Shown piece after piece: positions 46,171 through 53,844 of a stretch of DNA of 64,000 nucleotides. Every line of letters begins with the position of its first letter. Positions within the stretch are counted from its first letter, which is position 1. The DNA comes from Stenotrophomonas oahuensis (lineage in GTDB: Bacteria > Pseudomonadota > Gammaproteobacteria > Xanthomonadales > Xanthomonadaceae): contig NZ_CP115541.1 of assembly GCF_031834595.1 (NCBI RefSeq), positions 1,771,001 to 1,835,000 of the forward strand. Reading direction: 5' to 3'. The position numbers were made by a program, and so were the translations under genes. Below the pieces are notes generated by a model. It was not told the origin of the DNA. It did no database searches and saw only the letters and a list, made by a program, of their open reading frames with translations.

Positions 46171-47541
46171 GGGACTGTCAGGAATTTTGTGTTCGGGCAT
46201 AACATGTTGAAAAGGATCATGTATGCCACCCAAGAAAATGACCGCCAAGGCCGCTGCCCGTCAGCTGCCTACCCTGCCTGCCGAGCTCGTTGAGCAGCTT
46301 GCCAACGGAGCGACGACCGCGGGCGAGATCCTGGACATCACCACAGCCCTGAAAAAGGCCTTGATTGAGCGGGCACTGAAGGGCGAGCTGGGCCATCACC
46401 TGGGGTACCCACCCGGAAGCGAGCGACCGGAATCGACCGGCAATCAGCGAAATGGAACGTCCAGCAAAACCGTTCTGACTGAGGATGGCCCCCTGCGACT
46501 GGACGTTCCCCGGGACCGGGATGGCAGCTTCCAGCCCATCCTGATTCCCAAGCACGAGCGGCGTTTCACTGGTTTTGACGACAAGATCGTCGCGATGTAC
46601 GCGCGCGGAATGAGCGTCCGCGACATCCGCGCGTTTCTGTCTGAACAGTATGGAACAGACGTGTCGGCGGACTTCATCAGCTCGGTGACCGACGAGGTTC
46701 TGGAAGAGATTTCGGCGTGGCAGACGCGTCCGCTGGAGCTGATGTATCCGGTGGTGTTCTTTGATGCCCTGCGCGTCAAGGTGCGTGACGAGGGCGTAGT
46801 GCGCAACAAAGCGATCTATCTGGCATTAGGCGTTCTACCTGATGGAAGTCGCGACATCCTGGGCATCTGGATCGAGAACACAGAAGGGGCCAAGTTCTGG
46901 ATGAAGGTCTTCAACGACCTCAAGACGCGCGGCGTGGAGGACGTACTGATAGCGGTGACCGATGGCCTTAAAGGCATGCCCGAGGCGCTGGCGGCGGTCT
47001 ACCCAGCGACCACTCTCCAGACCTGCATCGTGCATCTCATCCGCAACAGCTTGGACTACGCCGGCTGGAAGGATCGAAGGGCTCTCGCAGCCGAGCTGAA
47101 GCCCATCTACCAGGCCATCAATGCAGAGTCCGCCGAACAGGCCCTGGAAGCGCTGGAGGCCTCGCCGCTGGGCAAACGCTACCCCTCGGCGCCCCAGGCA
47201 TGGCGACGGTCATGGGACCGCGTCATACCCTTCTTCGCGTTTCCACCTGAGATCCGTCGTGTCATCTACACCACCAACGCCATCGAGAGCGTTAATGCGC
47301 AGCTGCGGAAGGTCATCAAAACCCGAGGGCATTTTCCAACTGACGAGGCGGCGATCAAGCTGATCTGGCTGGGGCTGCGCAACATCACGGCCAACTGGGG
47401 AGGCACCAGCCACGGCTGGAAGAACGCGATGAACCAATTTGCCGTACTTTACGGGGACCGATTTATCCGGAGCCCGTACTAAGAAGCCGGGCTGTCACAG
47501 GGCAGCCCACGTCGCCCGAACACAAAAATACGGACACTCTC
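46171..47541 (+). mobile_element. Complete IS256-family insertion sequence
   Basis: A 1371-base element. Its 28-base imperfect terminal inverted repeats are at 46171-46198 and 47514-47541; both inner ends read TTTTGTGTTCGGGC, with five mismatches in 28. It carries one transposase gene and is flanked by the 8-base direct repeat GAGCCCAC. Intact ends, duplication and open frame suggest a recent, potentially active insertion. It sits six bases from a SMAG element on the right. Confidence 0.95.
46223..47482 (+). CDS. IS256-family transposase (Mutator type)
   Basis: A 419-residue DDE transposase of the IS256/Mutator class. It begins MPPKKMTAKAAARQLPTLPA. The first catalytic Asp is in VVFFDALRVKVRDEGVVRNK, the second in VLIAVTDGLKGMPEAL, followed by the family signature TTLQTCIVHLIRNSLDYAGW; the catalytic Glu is in TTNAIESVNAQLRKVIKTRG. 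The full length and the absence of frameshifts argue that it is functional. AAAAGGATC provides the ribosome site within the left part of the element. Confidence 0.96.
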   Translation: MPPKKMTAKAAARQLPTLPAELVEQLANGATTAGEILDITTALKKALIERALKGELGHHLGYPPGSERPESTGNQRNGTSSKTVLTEDGPLRLDVPRDRDGSFQPILIPKHERRFTGFDDKIVAMYARGMSVRDIRAFLSEQYGTDVSADFISSVTDEVLEEISAWQTRPLELMYPVVFFDALRVKVRDEGVVRNKAIYLALGVLPDGSRDILGIWIENTEGAKFWMKVFNDLKTRGVEDVLIAVTDGLKGMPEALAAVYPATTLQTCIVHLIRNSLDYAGWKDRRALAAELKPIYQAINAESAEQALEALEASPLGKRYPSAPQAWRRSWDRVIPFFAFPPEIRRVIYTTNAIESVNAQLRKVIKTRGHFPTDEAAIKLIWLGLRNITANWGGTSHGWKNAMNQFAVLYGDRFIRSPY

Positions 47542-47549
47542 GAGCCCAC
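47542..47549. repeat. Target-site duplication, right copy
   Basis: GAGCCCAC adjoining the right inverted repeat; matches the left copy exactly. Confidence 0.9.
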
Positions 47550-47555
47550 CCTCAC

Positions 47556-47578
47556 GTAGAGCCACGCCCTGCGTGGCT
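47556..47578 (+). repeat. SMAG stem-loop beside the IS
   Basis: GTAGAGCCACGCCCTGCGTG type, starting seven bases beyond the target duplication. The following 250 bases (to about 47827) hold no gene I can support; several are C-rich runs. Confidence 0.85.
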
Positions 47579-47827
47579 ACGACCGACCCACCGCAACGCG
47601 CCCGACCCCCACCGCACCGCACATCGGTCCATTCGCGACCACACAACCCACGCCCACCCCCAACTGCCAACCCGGTCACACATGGCGCAAAGACCCCCAC
47701 ACAACGCGCCTATCACGACACCAAGTGTCGATACCTGCCCAAGATTCACGTTGCTCGCCCGGTCGCCCCTATCATCCAAACCAAGCCGCAACCTCCTGCG
47801 TATCCATCTGATGCAGGGTGTGCCTTC

Positions 47828-47982
47828 GGAGCTTGAAATCTCCTCAATTCGCTACTGCTGCGCTTCCCACGTCGGGAGGGTGATGGAATACAACACCCCT
47901 GTGGGAAATACATCGCGTCGCGTTCCGTAGCGGATTGAGCGAATTTCAACCTCCCGACTCCCTCGCCACACCGGCGAGGGAG
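47828..47982. repeat. Structured inverted-repeat element (MITE-like or ncRNA)
   Basis: A 28-base inverted repeat with 23 matches has arms at 47828-47855 and 47927-47954 (GGAG-TTGAAAT...TCAAT...CGCTAC). Inside are nested stems TTCCCAC/GTGGGAA (47864-47870, 47901-47907) and GGGTG/CACCC (47878-47882, 47894-47898). A perfect 10-base hairpin, CTCCCTCGCC/GGCGAGGGAG (47958-47982), follows. It carries no SMAG GTAG head. It ends 22 bases before the SymE-like gene. It could be a non-autonomous repeat or a structured RNA. Confidence 0.65.
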
Positions 47983-48004
47983 CACACTTCGAGTGAGGTT
48001 GCCC

Positions 48005-48355
48005 GTGCGTAAATCGATATTTGAACAACTCACCCTCAGGCACTCAGGCTGCAGCTGGCATCAGCCGAAGAAGGTGCGGGTCACCAGAATGCGCATCCCC
48101 GCCCAGGGGTACAAAACCGGGGTCGACGTTCCGGCGGTGATGCTGCAGGGCATGTGGCTGTACGGCTGGGAATTCGAGTCCGGTGGCTGGGTGAAGATCT
48201 CGGCCTCGCGGGGGAAGCTCGTGCTGGAGGTGGACCACGAGGCGCGGCGGAAGGCGGCGTGGTTCCGGAAGCATGGATCGATGAAGGGGTGGAAGCGTCG
48301 GCGGCGGGGGATCCGGGGTTTGATCTCAGCTGTCGTACGCTGGTGGCGCAGGTAG
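48005..48355 (+). CDS. SymE-like small basic protein
   Basis: About 116 residues from the GTG at 48005 (a GTG at 47993 or an ATG at 48089 are alternatives). Residues about 45-80, VPAVMLQGMWLYGWEFESGG then WVKISASRGKLVLEVD, match the SymE-type AbrB-like domain (xLxGxWLxxxGF-G-V-G-LVL). SymE of E. coli is an SOS-induced toxin that condenses nucleoids or cleaves RNA and is controlled by antisense RNA. The C-terminus is very basic (KGWKRRRRGIRGLISAVVRW). The gene lies right after a structured repeat and in the accessory region. I call it SymE-like, with toxicity unproven. Confidence 0.6.
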   Translation: MRKSIFEQLTLRHSGCSWHQPKKVRVTRMRIPAQGYKTGVDVPAVMLQGMWLYGWEFESGGWVKISASRGKLVLEVDHEARRKAAWFRKHGSMKGWKRRRRGIRGLISAVVRWWRR

Positions 48356-48431
48356 CGGGCTGAACAGGGCCGGGCTGGGCAAGAAGTGTCTTCCCAGCCA
48401 GTGCATGCTAGCGTTCAACTCACCAACACGG

Positions 48432-48872
48432 ATGATTAATGCAATGGCTGCAGCACGCATATTTCAAGCGCTCGCCGGGCTCGCGACAGCCGTATCGCTA
48501 GCTGGATGCATGTCGGTCGGTCAATCGGCCAAGCCCACGACTCCCTTCATCACCATTCCACCTCCTCCAGAGGGTGTACATGAGATCGTCCTGCTGGCTG
48601 CGATGCAGGGCAGGATCGTCGACAGAGATGGATGCCTCGTTCTCAGATCCAAACGAAGTGAGAGTGCTGTCATCTTTGCCAGTCGCTTCAGGCTCGACCG
48701 CGCAAGTGGAACCTTAAGTGATGGCGTTGAAGGAGGGCGAACAATCAAACTGGGACAGAAAGGGCGCTTCTCAGGTGGTTCCAGTGACCGACGCAGCACG
48801 GAAGCTTGGCTTGGCGAAGCTTTCCCTATAACGTGCCCCGACAGAGTCGTTCAGATCGACGAAGTCAGGTGA
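48432..48872 (+). CDS. Small lipoprotein of unknown function
   Basis: About 146 residues starting MINAMAAARIFQALAGLATA with a lipobox VSLAGC, so a lipoprotein. The rest (IVDRDGCLVLRSKRSESAVI, SGTLSDGVEGGRTIKLGQKG, FPITCPDRVVQIDEV) gives a short beta-rich domain with two cysteines that may pair. I do not recognise a family. Start choice is uncertain, since no good ribosome site precedes either nearby ATG (48432, 48444). Codon use is less GC-biased than in neighbouring core genes. 274 bases without a supported gene follow; that gap contains AT-rich sequence (GTTATATATAACATTTATCG, about 49053-49072) that could be a promoter. Confidence 0.6.
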   Translation: MINAMAAARIFQALAGLATAVSLAGCMSVGQSAKPTTPFITIPPPPEGVHEIVLLAAMQGRIVDRDGCLVLRSKRSESAVIFASRFRLDRASGTLSDGVEGGRTIKLGQKGRFSGGSSDRRSTEAWLGEAFPITCPDRVVQIDEVR

Positions 48873-49146
48873 TCTAACCAACTCTTTAAGCCAGTCGGAG
48901 CAGTCAATCGAGCGTCCTCCGGTGGAAAGATAGTCCCGCATTGTCCCACCGTTCTCTGCGCTTACCGCAATGTTCATCGCTTGGGTCGCGCGCACATGGC
49001 CGGAAGCGGACGTTAGTCCCGTTCGGCCCTGAATGGAAGTGAGATTCGCGAGTTATATATAACATTTATCGACGGAAGGCGATTGGCTTTCACAATTGCC
49101 TTGGAAAACATGGCAGGTCCGCAGCTCCAATCAATGCGAGGGCGTT

Positions 49147-50712
49147 ATGGATATCCAAGTCGACATGTTTGAGGTGCAGTTAGGCGCTGCAATTCTTCTA
49201 CAGTTCAAGGTTGGTGCCGATCGCATTGTCACAGTGCTTGCAGACGGGGGAACAAGTGGGGGTAGTTACGGTGCAGATCATGTTCTAGAGAAGCTGAAAA
49301 CGGTACTGCCGATCCAAGATGAAAGCAGCCCACCTCGCATTGACCTGCTAATAGGAACGCACTATGACGCTGATCATCTGAACAGGCTTGTCCCTGTCAT
49401 AGATGCCTACGAAATTGGAGACGCGTGGATGCCCCCCATCGCGAACGACGCCAAGCAGCCCGCTGCAGACTGGGAAGGGGTTCGTTGGTCGAATCTTCTG
49501 GGGCCTCAGTTGACCGGTGTGAGCGGCGATAGCGCTCTAGCAGTGTATCTTCAGGCAAAAAGAGGTGTCATAGAGCGGGCATCTCGTGCGCGCCAGATGC
49601 TGGTCCAACGGTTCGAGGGTGACGGCTTCAAAGCCACGTACACTCCGAATTTCTATAAAGAACTGCACGTCGAAGAAGGCGACGTGAGTGAAAGCTACTT
49701 CCTGGCTGCCCGGGCGGGAGATCAATCAGACGCAGAAGATTCTCACGACCACGCTTGCAAGGAGGTTCGTCCACCGACCCATCTCGGAGTTGCGGAGGAG
49801 ATGGAAGACGCGGTGGAGATTGCATATGGAAATTTCGCCTACCTCTCGAACCCGGATGCGGCGCTTATGCCCGGAAACAGCCAGGAGAGAAATCTGTCCT
49901 ACATTGGGAAGGCTGCCGCGAAGGATGCATTGGCAGCCATGAATTTGAAGAAGGTAGTGGACGCATTGGCGAGGAAGAACGTCAGTGTCCGATACCAGTA
50001 TGTAAGCGATGGTGAGCCTTCCTCGTATGCATGGAACGAGGAGAGAGAGAGTTTTGTCAGAGCGAAGAGTCCCAAAGGTCTTGCTCTAACGCTTCTTGGC
50101 CCTTCTAAGGGACTAATCGCCAAGTACTGGAAGCGACTCCCTGTTGGCGAGTATGTCGGATTTGCGCTCAAGCGTGCGCTTCCGGTGGAATCCATAACGC
50201 CCCAGAACGAGCTTAGCTATTCGATGATCTTCAGTTACGAAAATCAAGGTGTGTTGATATCGGGCGACACAGGTTTCGTCGACTTCGTTTCGTCGGGAGG
50301 CAGGTTCAGCCCGGAAAAGCTCTTTCCTAACCTAATTGAGGCGCTAAAAGTGCCGTTGCCGGTGGTGCAGGTTGCCCACCATGGTGGGCATAACAAGTAC
50401 TTCTATCACGCGCTGCAGGCCGCTGGTTACCCACTGGCCGGTGGAGTAAATTATCTGCTCCTATCGCACGAGGAGAAGTCTGCCGTGCGTCCTTCTGAGG
50501 TATTTTCAGAATTCGTAGGGAACTTGGATATGGACCCGACGCGTATTCAAATCCTCTTCACCTCCAAGCCTCGTAAGGATCTCTCGTATGATTACAAGGA
50601 CCTGTTCGGGCCTGTGGTTCCTACGAATGGTGAGGCGAAGCGAGGGGACGTTAGACTTATCTTCAGTGACGGGGAGTGGTCCGTAGTCCAGCATGCAGTC
50701 ACCTACGGTTGA
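49147..50712 (+). CDS. ComEC-like metallo-beta-lactamase-fold hydrolase, soluble
   Basis: A 521-residue protein with a metallo-beta-lactamase fold of the ComEC/Rec2 type but without membrane segments. The N-terminal strand MDIQVDMFEVQLGAAILLQF leads to the metal motif GTHYDADHLN (H72, D74, D76, H77), with ISGDTGF (Asp374) and VAHHGGHNKYF (His411) further on. A large insertion of about 200 residues separates the halves. The substrate could be nucleic acid or a nucleotide. GC is visibly lower and codon use different (ATA, TTG, GTA) from the flanking core genes, which suggests horizontal acquisition. The ATG at 49147 follows GAGGGC. Function unknown. Confidence 0.75.
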   Translation: MDIQVDMFEVQLGAAILLQFKVGADRIVTVLADGGTSGGSYGADHVLEKLKTVLPIQDESSPPRIDLLIGTHYDADHLNRLVPVIDAYEIGDAWMPPIANDAKQPAADWEGVRWSNLLGPQLTGVSGDSALAVYLQAKRGVIERASRARQMLVQRFEGDGFKATYTPNFYKELHVEEGDVSESYFLAARAGDQSDAEDSHDHACKEVRPPTHLGVAEEMEDAVEIAYGNFAYLSNPDAALMPGNSQERNLSYIGKAAAKDALAAMNLKKVVDALARKNVSVRYQYVSDGEPSSYAWNEERESFVRAKSPKGLALTLLGPSKGLIAKYWKRLPVGEYVGFALKRALPVESITPQNELSYSMIFSYENQGVLISGDTGFVDFVSSGGRFSPEKLFPNLIEALKVPLPVVQVAHHGGHNKYFYHALQAAGYPLAGGVNYLLLSHEEKSAVRPSEVFSEFVGNLDMDPTRIQILFTSKPRKDLSYDYKDLFGPVVPTNGEAKRGDVRLIFSDGEWSVVQHAVTYG

Positions 50713-50918
50713 GAATTTTTTCGCGAGAAGCCGCTGTCTTGGAAGGAGGTGAGAGAGCACGGGTCCAATGATTACCCGACACCTGCTTTCCGTTGGCTGG
50801 TCTAGGTCATGAGGCTGTTTGTGCAGTCGGTGGCGTGTGGAATCGTCGCGATCGCGGTCACGCGGTGTTCGACGCCCTCTATGGCAGCAGGGACTAACAC
50901 GAATGGGCAGTGCTTAAG

Positions 50919-50949
50919 AATGGGGTAATAGGCTCAGAATTACCCCATT
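50919..50949. terminator. Bidirectional terminator between convergent genes
   Basis: Perfect 11-base stem AATGGGGTAAT / ATTACCCCATT with a 9-base loop, between the metallo-hydrolase and the HEPN-LOTUS gene. T-rich on one side (ATTT), A-rich on the other. Confidence 0.75.
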
Positions 50950-50980
50950 TCCGCCCAGCGTAGAGCACCGGGAGCGCCGG

Positions 50981-51856
50981 CTACGGCGGTTCTGAAGCAG
51001 GAGCAGCGGGCAGCCGTTCACGGATCCAGGCCGCGAACTGTCCATTGTGTGCAAAACGACGAAGCTCGAACTGTCCGGATTCGTGCACGACCTGCCGCCA
51101 GCGGACGCATCCGTACCTCTGCGGAGTCTGCTCCGGTTGATGCTCGGCCACCCAGTCGGCAGCGGCTTCCAGATTCGCCCATCCATCAACGGACAGCTTC
51201 CGAACGGCCTGCCTCAGTGCCGTGACGATGCCCGCAATGGGCCAGTGGATCTGGCCATCCGGAGCGATGCCGTTGACCATCAGATTCGCGAACATGGGTG
51301 ACTGAACCAGCTCAGCGGCCTGTTTCTTAGCTTCGTCCATGTATCCAGCAAAGGTGAGCAGCTGCTCGAATCGCCGGTCGATGTCTTCGTATGACTGGAC
51401 CAGCACGAGTTGGGCACGTTGGCATCCATCTACCGTCCAAAGATCGTGTAGGTCAATGAAGTGGTGAACGAGCGCGTTGCGTAGCGATACCAGTTCGCGT
51501 AGATCCGCCTTCAGTGTGTCATAGGCTTCGCTTGGCAGATCAAGTCCTACCTTCACGCTAAACCCAATCGGGCCGCTGCTTTCGTTGGGTGTGCCGTCAG
51601 GGTGGGTATCGCACTCCTTCGAGATGTAGCTGCCCAACAGCGTTCCAACAAGCTGTCCCAGCGTGAGTCTGTCCGCGTCCACGCTGGGCACGGTCACTCC
51701 ACGTGCAATGGATTCCGAAGTTCCAAAGACGCTGTGTGCGGCAATCATGGCCTTCATCAAGCGCTCGTACTGCTGCAGCCTCAGCAGGCAACGCCCCAGT
51801 AGCCGCTGCACTTCATGCTGAGGAGCGACAAGATCTGGTGGTTGGATGGCAGTCAT
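50981..51856 (-). CDS. HEPN-like plus C-terminal LOTUS/OST-HTH domain protein
   Basis: A 291-residue two-domain protein. Residues 1 to about 185 are helical and contain SLRNALVHHF, an R-x4-H motif (R126, H131) of the kind that forms the active site of HEPN ribonucleases, inside the arrangement LTLGQLVGTLLGSY ... ELVSLRNALVHHFI ... GCQRAQLVLVQSYEDID. Residues about 221-282 match the LOTUS/OST-HTH RNA-binding domain: DGWANLEAAADWVAEHQPEQ then YGCVRWRQVVHESGQFELRR. Known LOTUS domains bind structured, G-rich RNA. A ribonuclease or RNA-silencing role is inference. Start chosen at MTAIQPPDLV; the open frame extends upstream but with unlikely sequence. Single gene, convergent with the metallo-hydrolase. 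Confidence 0.72.
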   Translation of the reverse strand: MTAIQPPDLVAPQHEVQRLLGRCLLRLQQYERLMKAMIAAHSVFGTSESIARGVTVPSVDADRLTLGQLVGTLLGSYISKECDTHPDGTPNESSGPIGFSVKVGLDLPSEAYDTLKADLRELVSLRNALVHHFIDLHDLWTVDGCQRAQLVLVQSYEDIDRRFEQLLTFAGYMDEAKKQAAELVQSPMFANLMVNGIAPDGQIHWPIAGIVTALRQAVRKLSVDGWANLEAAADWVAEHQPEQTPQRYGCVRWRQVVHESGQFELRRFAHNGQFAAWIRERLPAAPASEPP

Positions 51857-52612
51857 TGAACACCTTGGCGAAGGCCGCCAACGAATACTAGCGCTCGACG
51901 ATTGCAGAGCGTAGGGCCGTTGGATAAGCTGCTGTCGTACGCCTCGGTACCGTCTCTGCCTACAGGGCATGCGGCCGGGGTATTTTTTTGCCTGTCGGCG
52001 TCAGTACTGCTTCTTGGGCACATGCGAAGCTATTGAGAAATTGGTTTTAACCGATGCGCAGCAATCACAGCACCACCAGCAAGCACGCTTCACGCATGGG
52101 CTCGGCTCTCTTGGCCACAAGGGTGCCGGAGGTGCCGGAGAAGGTGGTGGCCGCTTGTACCCCACCTGGCTTCGTGCAGGGTTGTCAGGATTCGTGCCCC
52201 TGAAGTCACCGGGGAGAATGGGGCGGGGTTGGTTCGGTCTGCTTCTGCTAGTCATGAATCTCACACTCCTTCATCAACCTTACGAGTTCAACTTTGCTGA
52301 CGGGAACGGCCAACGCTTCAGTACTTGCATGCACCAGCTATTTGCAGATGAAAAGACATCACGGGCCGTGGGCCCCAATTCAGCGAATCACACCCTGGCG
52401 CAAAGATCTTCTCCGGCACTGGGGCATCCCGATGTTGACGCGCATGGCGCGCCACCACAGCGGCCGCAGAGCCCTGATTTCCTACCTATTCACCCCGCAT
52501 TTCACAATTTCACACTCCATCCACGTCGCCGGACTTCAACTGAATGCTGGGGAGAGCACCTGCGGAAAACACCGCTATATTCCAGACACCCCCGATGAAG
52601 GAGAACCACCCC
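51857..52612. other. 756-base stretch without a supported gene
   Basis: Long open frames exist on both strands but their translations are low-complexity (Pro/Arg/His-rich) with no ribosome site or family resemblance, so I do not call them. A TATATT -10-like hexamer at 52576-52581 probably belongs to the promoter of the following Lpp-like gene. The region may be a decayed remnant of inserted DNA. Confidence 0.5.
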
Positions 52613-52882
52613 ATGTTCCTGACCAAGCAGCACCTCAAGACCGCGAGCAAGCTGGGCGTTGCCCTCGTTGTCACTGCCGGCCTCAGCGCCTGCGCCACCT
52701 ACAAGGACGAATTCGCCACCATCAACTCGCGCCTCGACAGCCTGGACACCAAGGTCCAGGGCGCAGCGCAGAGTGCGGAGCAGGCCAACCAGTCCGCGCA
52801 GCAGGCCAACCAGCGTCTGGATGCCATCGAAGGCCGCGTACAGCAGCTTGAGAGCGCACCCCGCCGCGTGCCGCGCGGTTGA
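52613..52882 (+). CDS. Lpp-like alanine-zipper lipoprotein
   Basis: An 89-residue lipoprotein. The signal ends in TAGLSACAT (lipobox). The mature part is a heptad coiled coil rich in Ala/Gln/Ser (INSRLDSLDTKVQGAAQSAE, QANQSAQQANQRLDAIEGRV) like OprI/Lpp, which trimerise and link the outer membrane to the wall. The C-terminus is RRVPRG, so the terminal lysine used for covalent attachment to peptidoglycan in E. coli Lpp is absent. AAGGAGAACC gives a strong ribosome site. It is followed by a strong terminator and then an L,D-transpeptidase gene. Confidence 0.85.
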   Translation: MFLTKQHLKTASKLGVALVVTAGLSACATYKDEFATINSRLDSLDTKVQGAAQSAEQANQSAQQANQRLDAIEGRVQQLESAPRRVPRG

Positions 52883-52917
52883 TCCCTCCTCCACATTCGT
52901 TGAGGGATTTCTGAATA

Positions 52918-52953
52918 GGGACCAGTGGCCGTTGCTGGCCACTGGTCCCTTTT
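52918..52953 (+). terminator. Rho-independent terminator
   Basis: Perfect 13-base stem GGGACCAGTGGCC / GGCCACTGGTCCC with a 6-base loop, followed by TTTT. It ends the Lpp-like transcript. Confidence 0.95.
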
Positions 52954-52988
52954 GATCATGTCGTCCTTGTTTTGAAGAGTAGTCCCCC

Positions 52989-53720
52989 ATGCACGCACAC
53001 CCCGCACGCCACGCCCTTCGCGGCGCACTCATCCTGGCACTGGCCTTTGCCGGCATCGGCGCAGCCAACGCGCAGGAAGCCGAGGTCGTCCAACCGGCCA
53101 CCTCGCCCAATGACGAGCTGCCGCAGGACCAGCCTGTGTCCGACATGGTGATTGAGCTGGCTGGTTGGGTGGTGGCCACCAAGGACACGCAGGGCTACCC
53201 CTTCGCGATCATGGACAAGGGGAATGCACAGATTCTGGTATTTGACGGCAACGGCAAGCTGCGCGGTGCAGCCCCGGGGCTGTTTGGTTCGGCCGTAGGT
53301 GACCACACGGCACCGGCTGTCACCCATGTCGCGCTGAGCGCCATTCCGGGTAAGGACCGCACCACGCCCGCCGGCCGTTTCATCGGCGGATACGGCCCCG
53401 CCGCCGACGCTGAAAGCGTGCTGTGGGTGGACTACGACGCCGCCATTTCGCTGCATCCGATCCCGCCCGGCAGCAAGACCGAACGGCGCGCAGAGCGCCT
53501 GGCCACGCCCACGCCGGATGACAACCGCATCTCGCACGGCTGCATCAATGTGTCACCGACGTTCTATGCGGCGGTGATCAACCCCACGTTTGCCAAGGGT
53601 GGCGTGTTCTATGTGCTGCCGGATGTGGATTCGCTGGAGAAGACGTTCCCGGAGTTCGCGGCGAGCCGCGCCGGGAAGGCAGCGGATGGAGAAGGTGGCA
53701 AGCGTCACGCCAGTAACTAA
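52989..53720 (+). CDS. L,D-transpeptidase (YkuD domain), secreted
   Basis: A 243-residue exported protein (signal through GAANAQEA) with an L,D-transpeptidase catalytic motif: SLHPIPPG with the first histidine and RISHGCINVSPTFYAAVI with catalytic Cys185 in SHGC. L,D-transpeptidases make 3-3 cross-links in peptidoglycan or attach lipoproteins to it. The N-terminal part is long and has no recognisable LysM domain. It follows the Lpp-like gene after a terminator, so it has its own promoter; the 35-base gap to the terminator has no clear ribosome site, which leaves the exact start somewhat uncertain. Confidence 0.88.
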   Translation: MHAHPARHALRGALILALAFAGIGAANAQEAEVVQPATSPNDELPQDQPVSDMVIELAGWVVATKDTQGYPFAIMDKGNAQILVFDGNGKLRGAAPGLFGSAVGDHTAPAVTHVALSAIPGKDRTTPAGRFIGGYGPAADAESVLWVDYDAAISLHPIPPGSKTERRAERLATPTPDDNRISHGCINVSPTFYAAVINPTFAKGGVFYVLPDVDSLEKTFPEFAASRAGKAADGEGGKRHASN

Positions 53721-53844
53721 TGGTTGAACGTCCCCACCCTCAACCGCTCGCGTAAGAAAGGCCTTATACGACAACGGGTTGGATGAACTTAGCGGGTTTT
53801 GGCTAGGCTTAGCAGATCGCCGAAATGCCTGCTAAGGACCTCAC

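Noticed and set aside
48771..48995. Possible 74-residue minus-strand gene overlapping the small lipoprotein
   Set aside because: It overlaps the better-supported lipoprotein frame and has no ribosome site or known motif.
51969..52598. Possible 209-residue gene before the Lpp-like gene
   Set aside because: No ribosome site, no recognisable motif, and His/Pro/Arg-rich composition; probably a chance frame.
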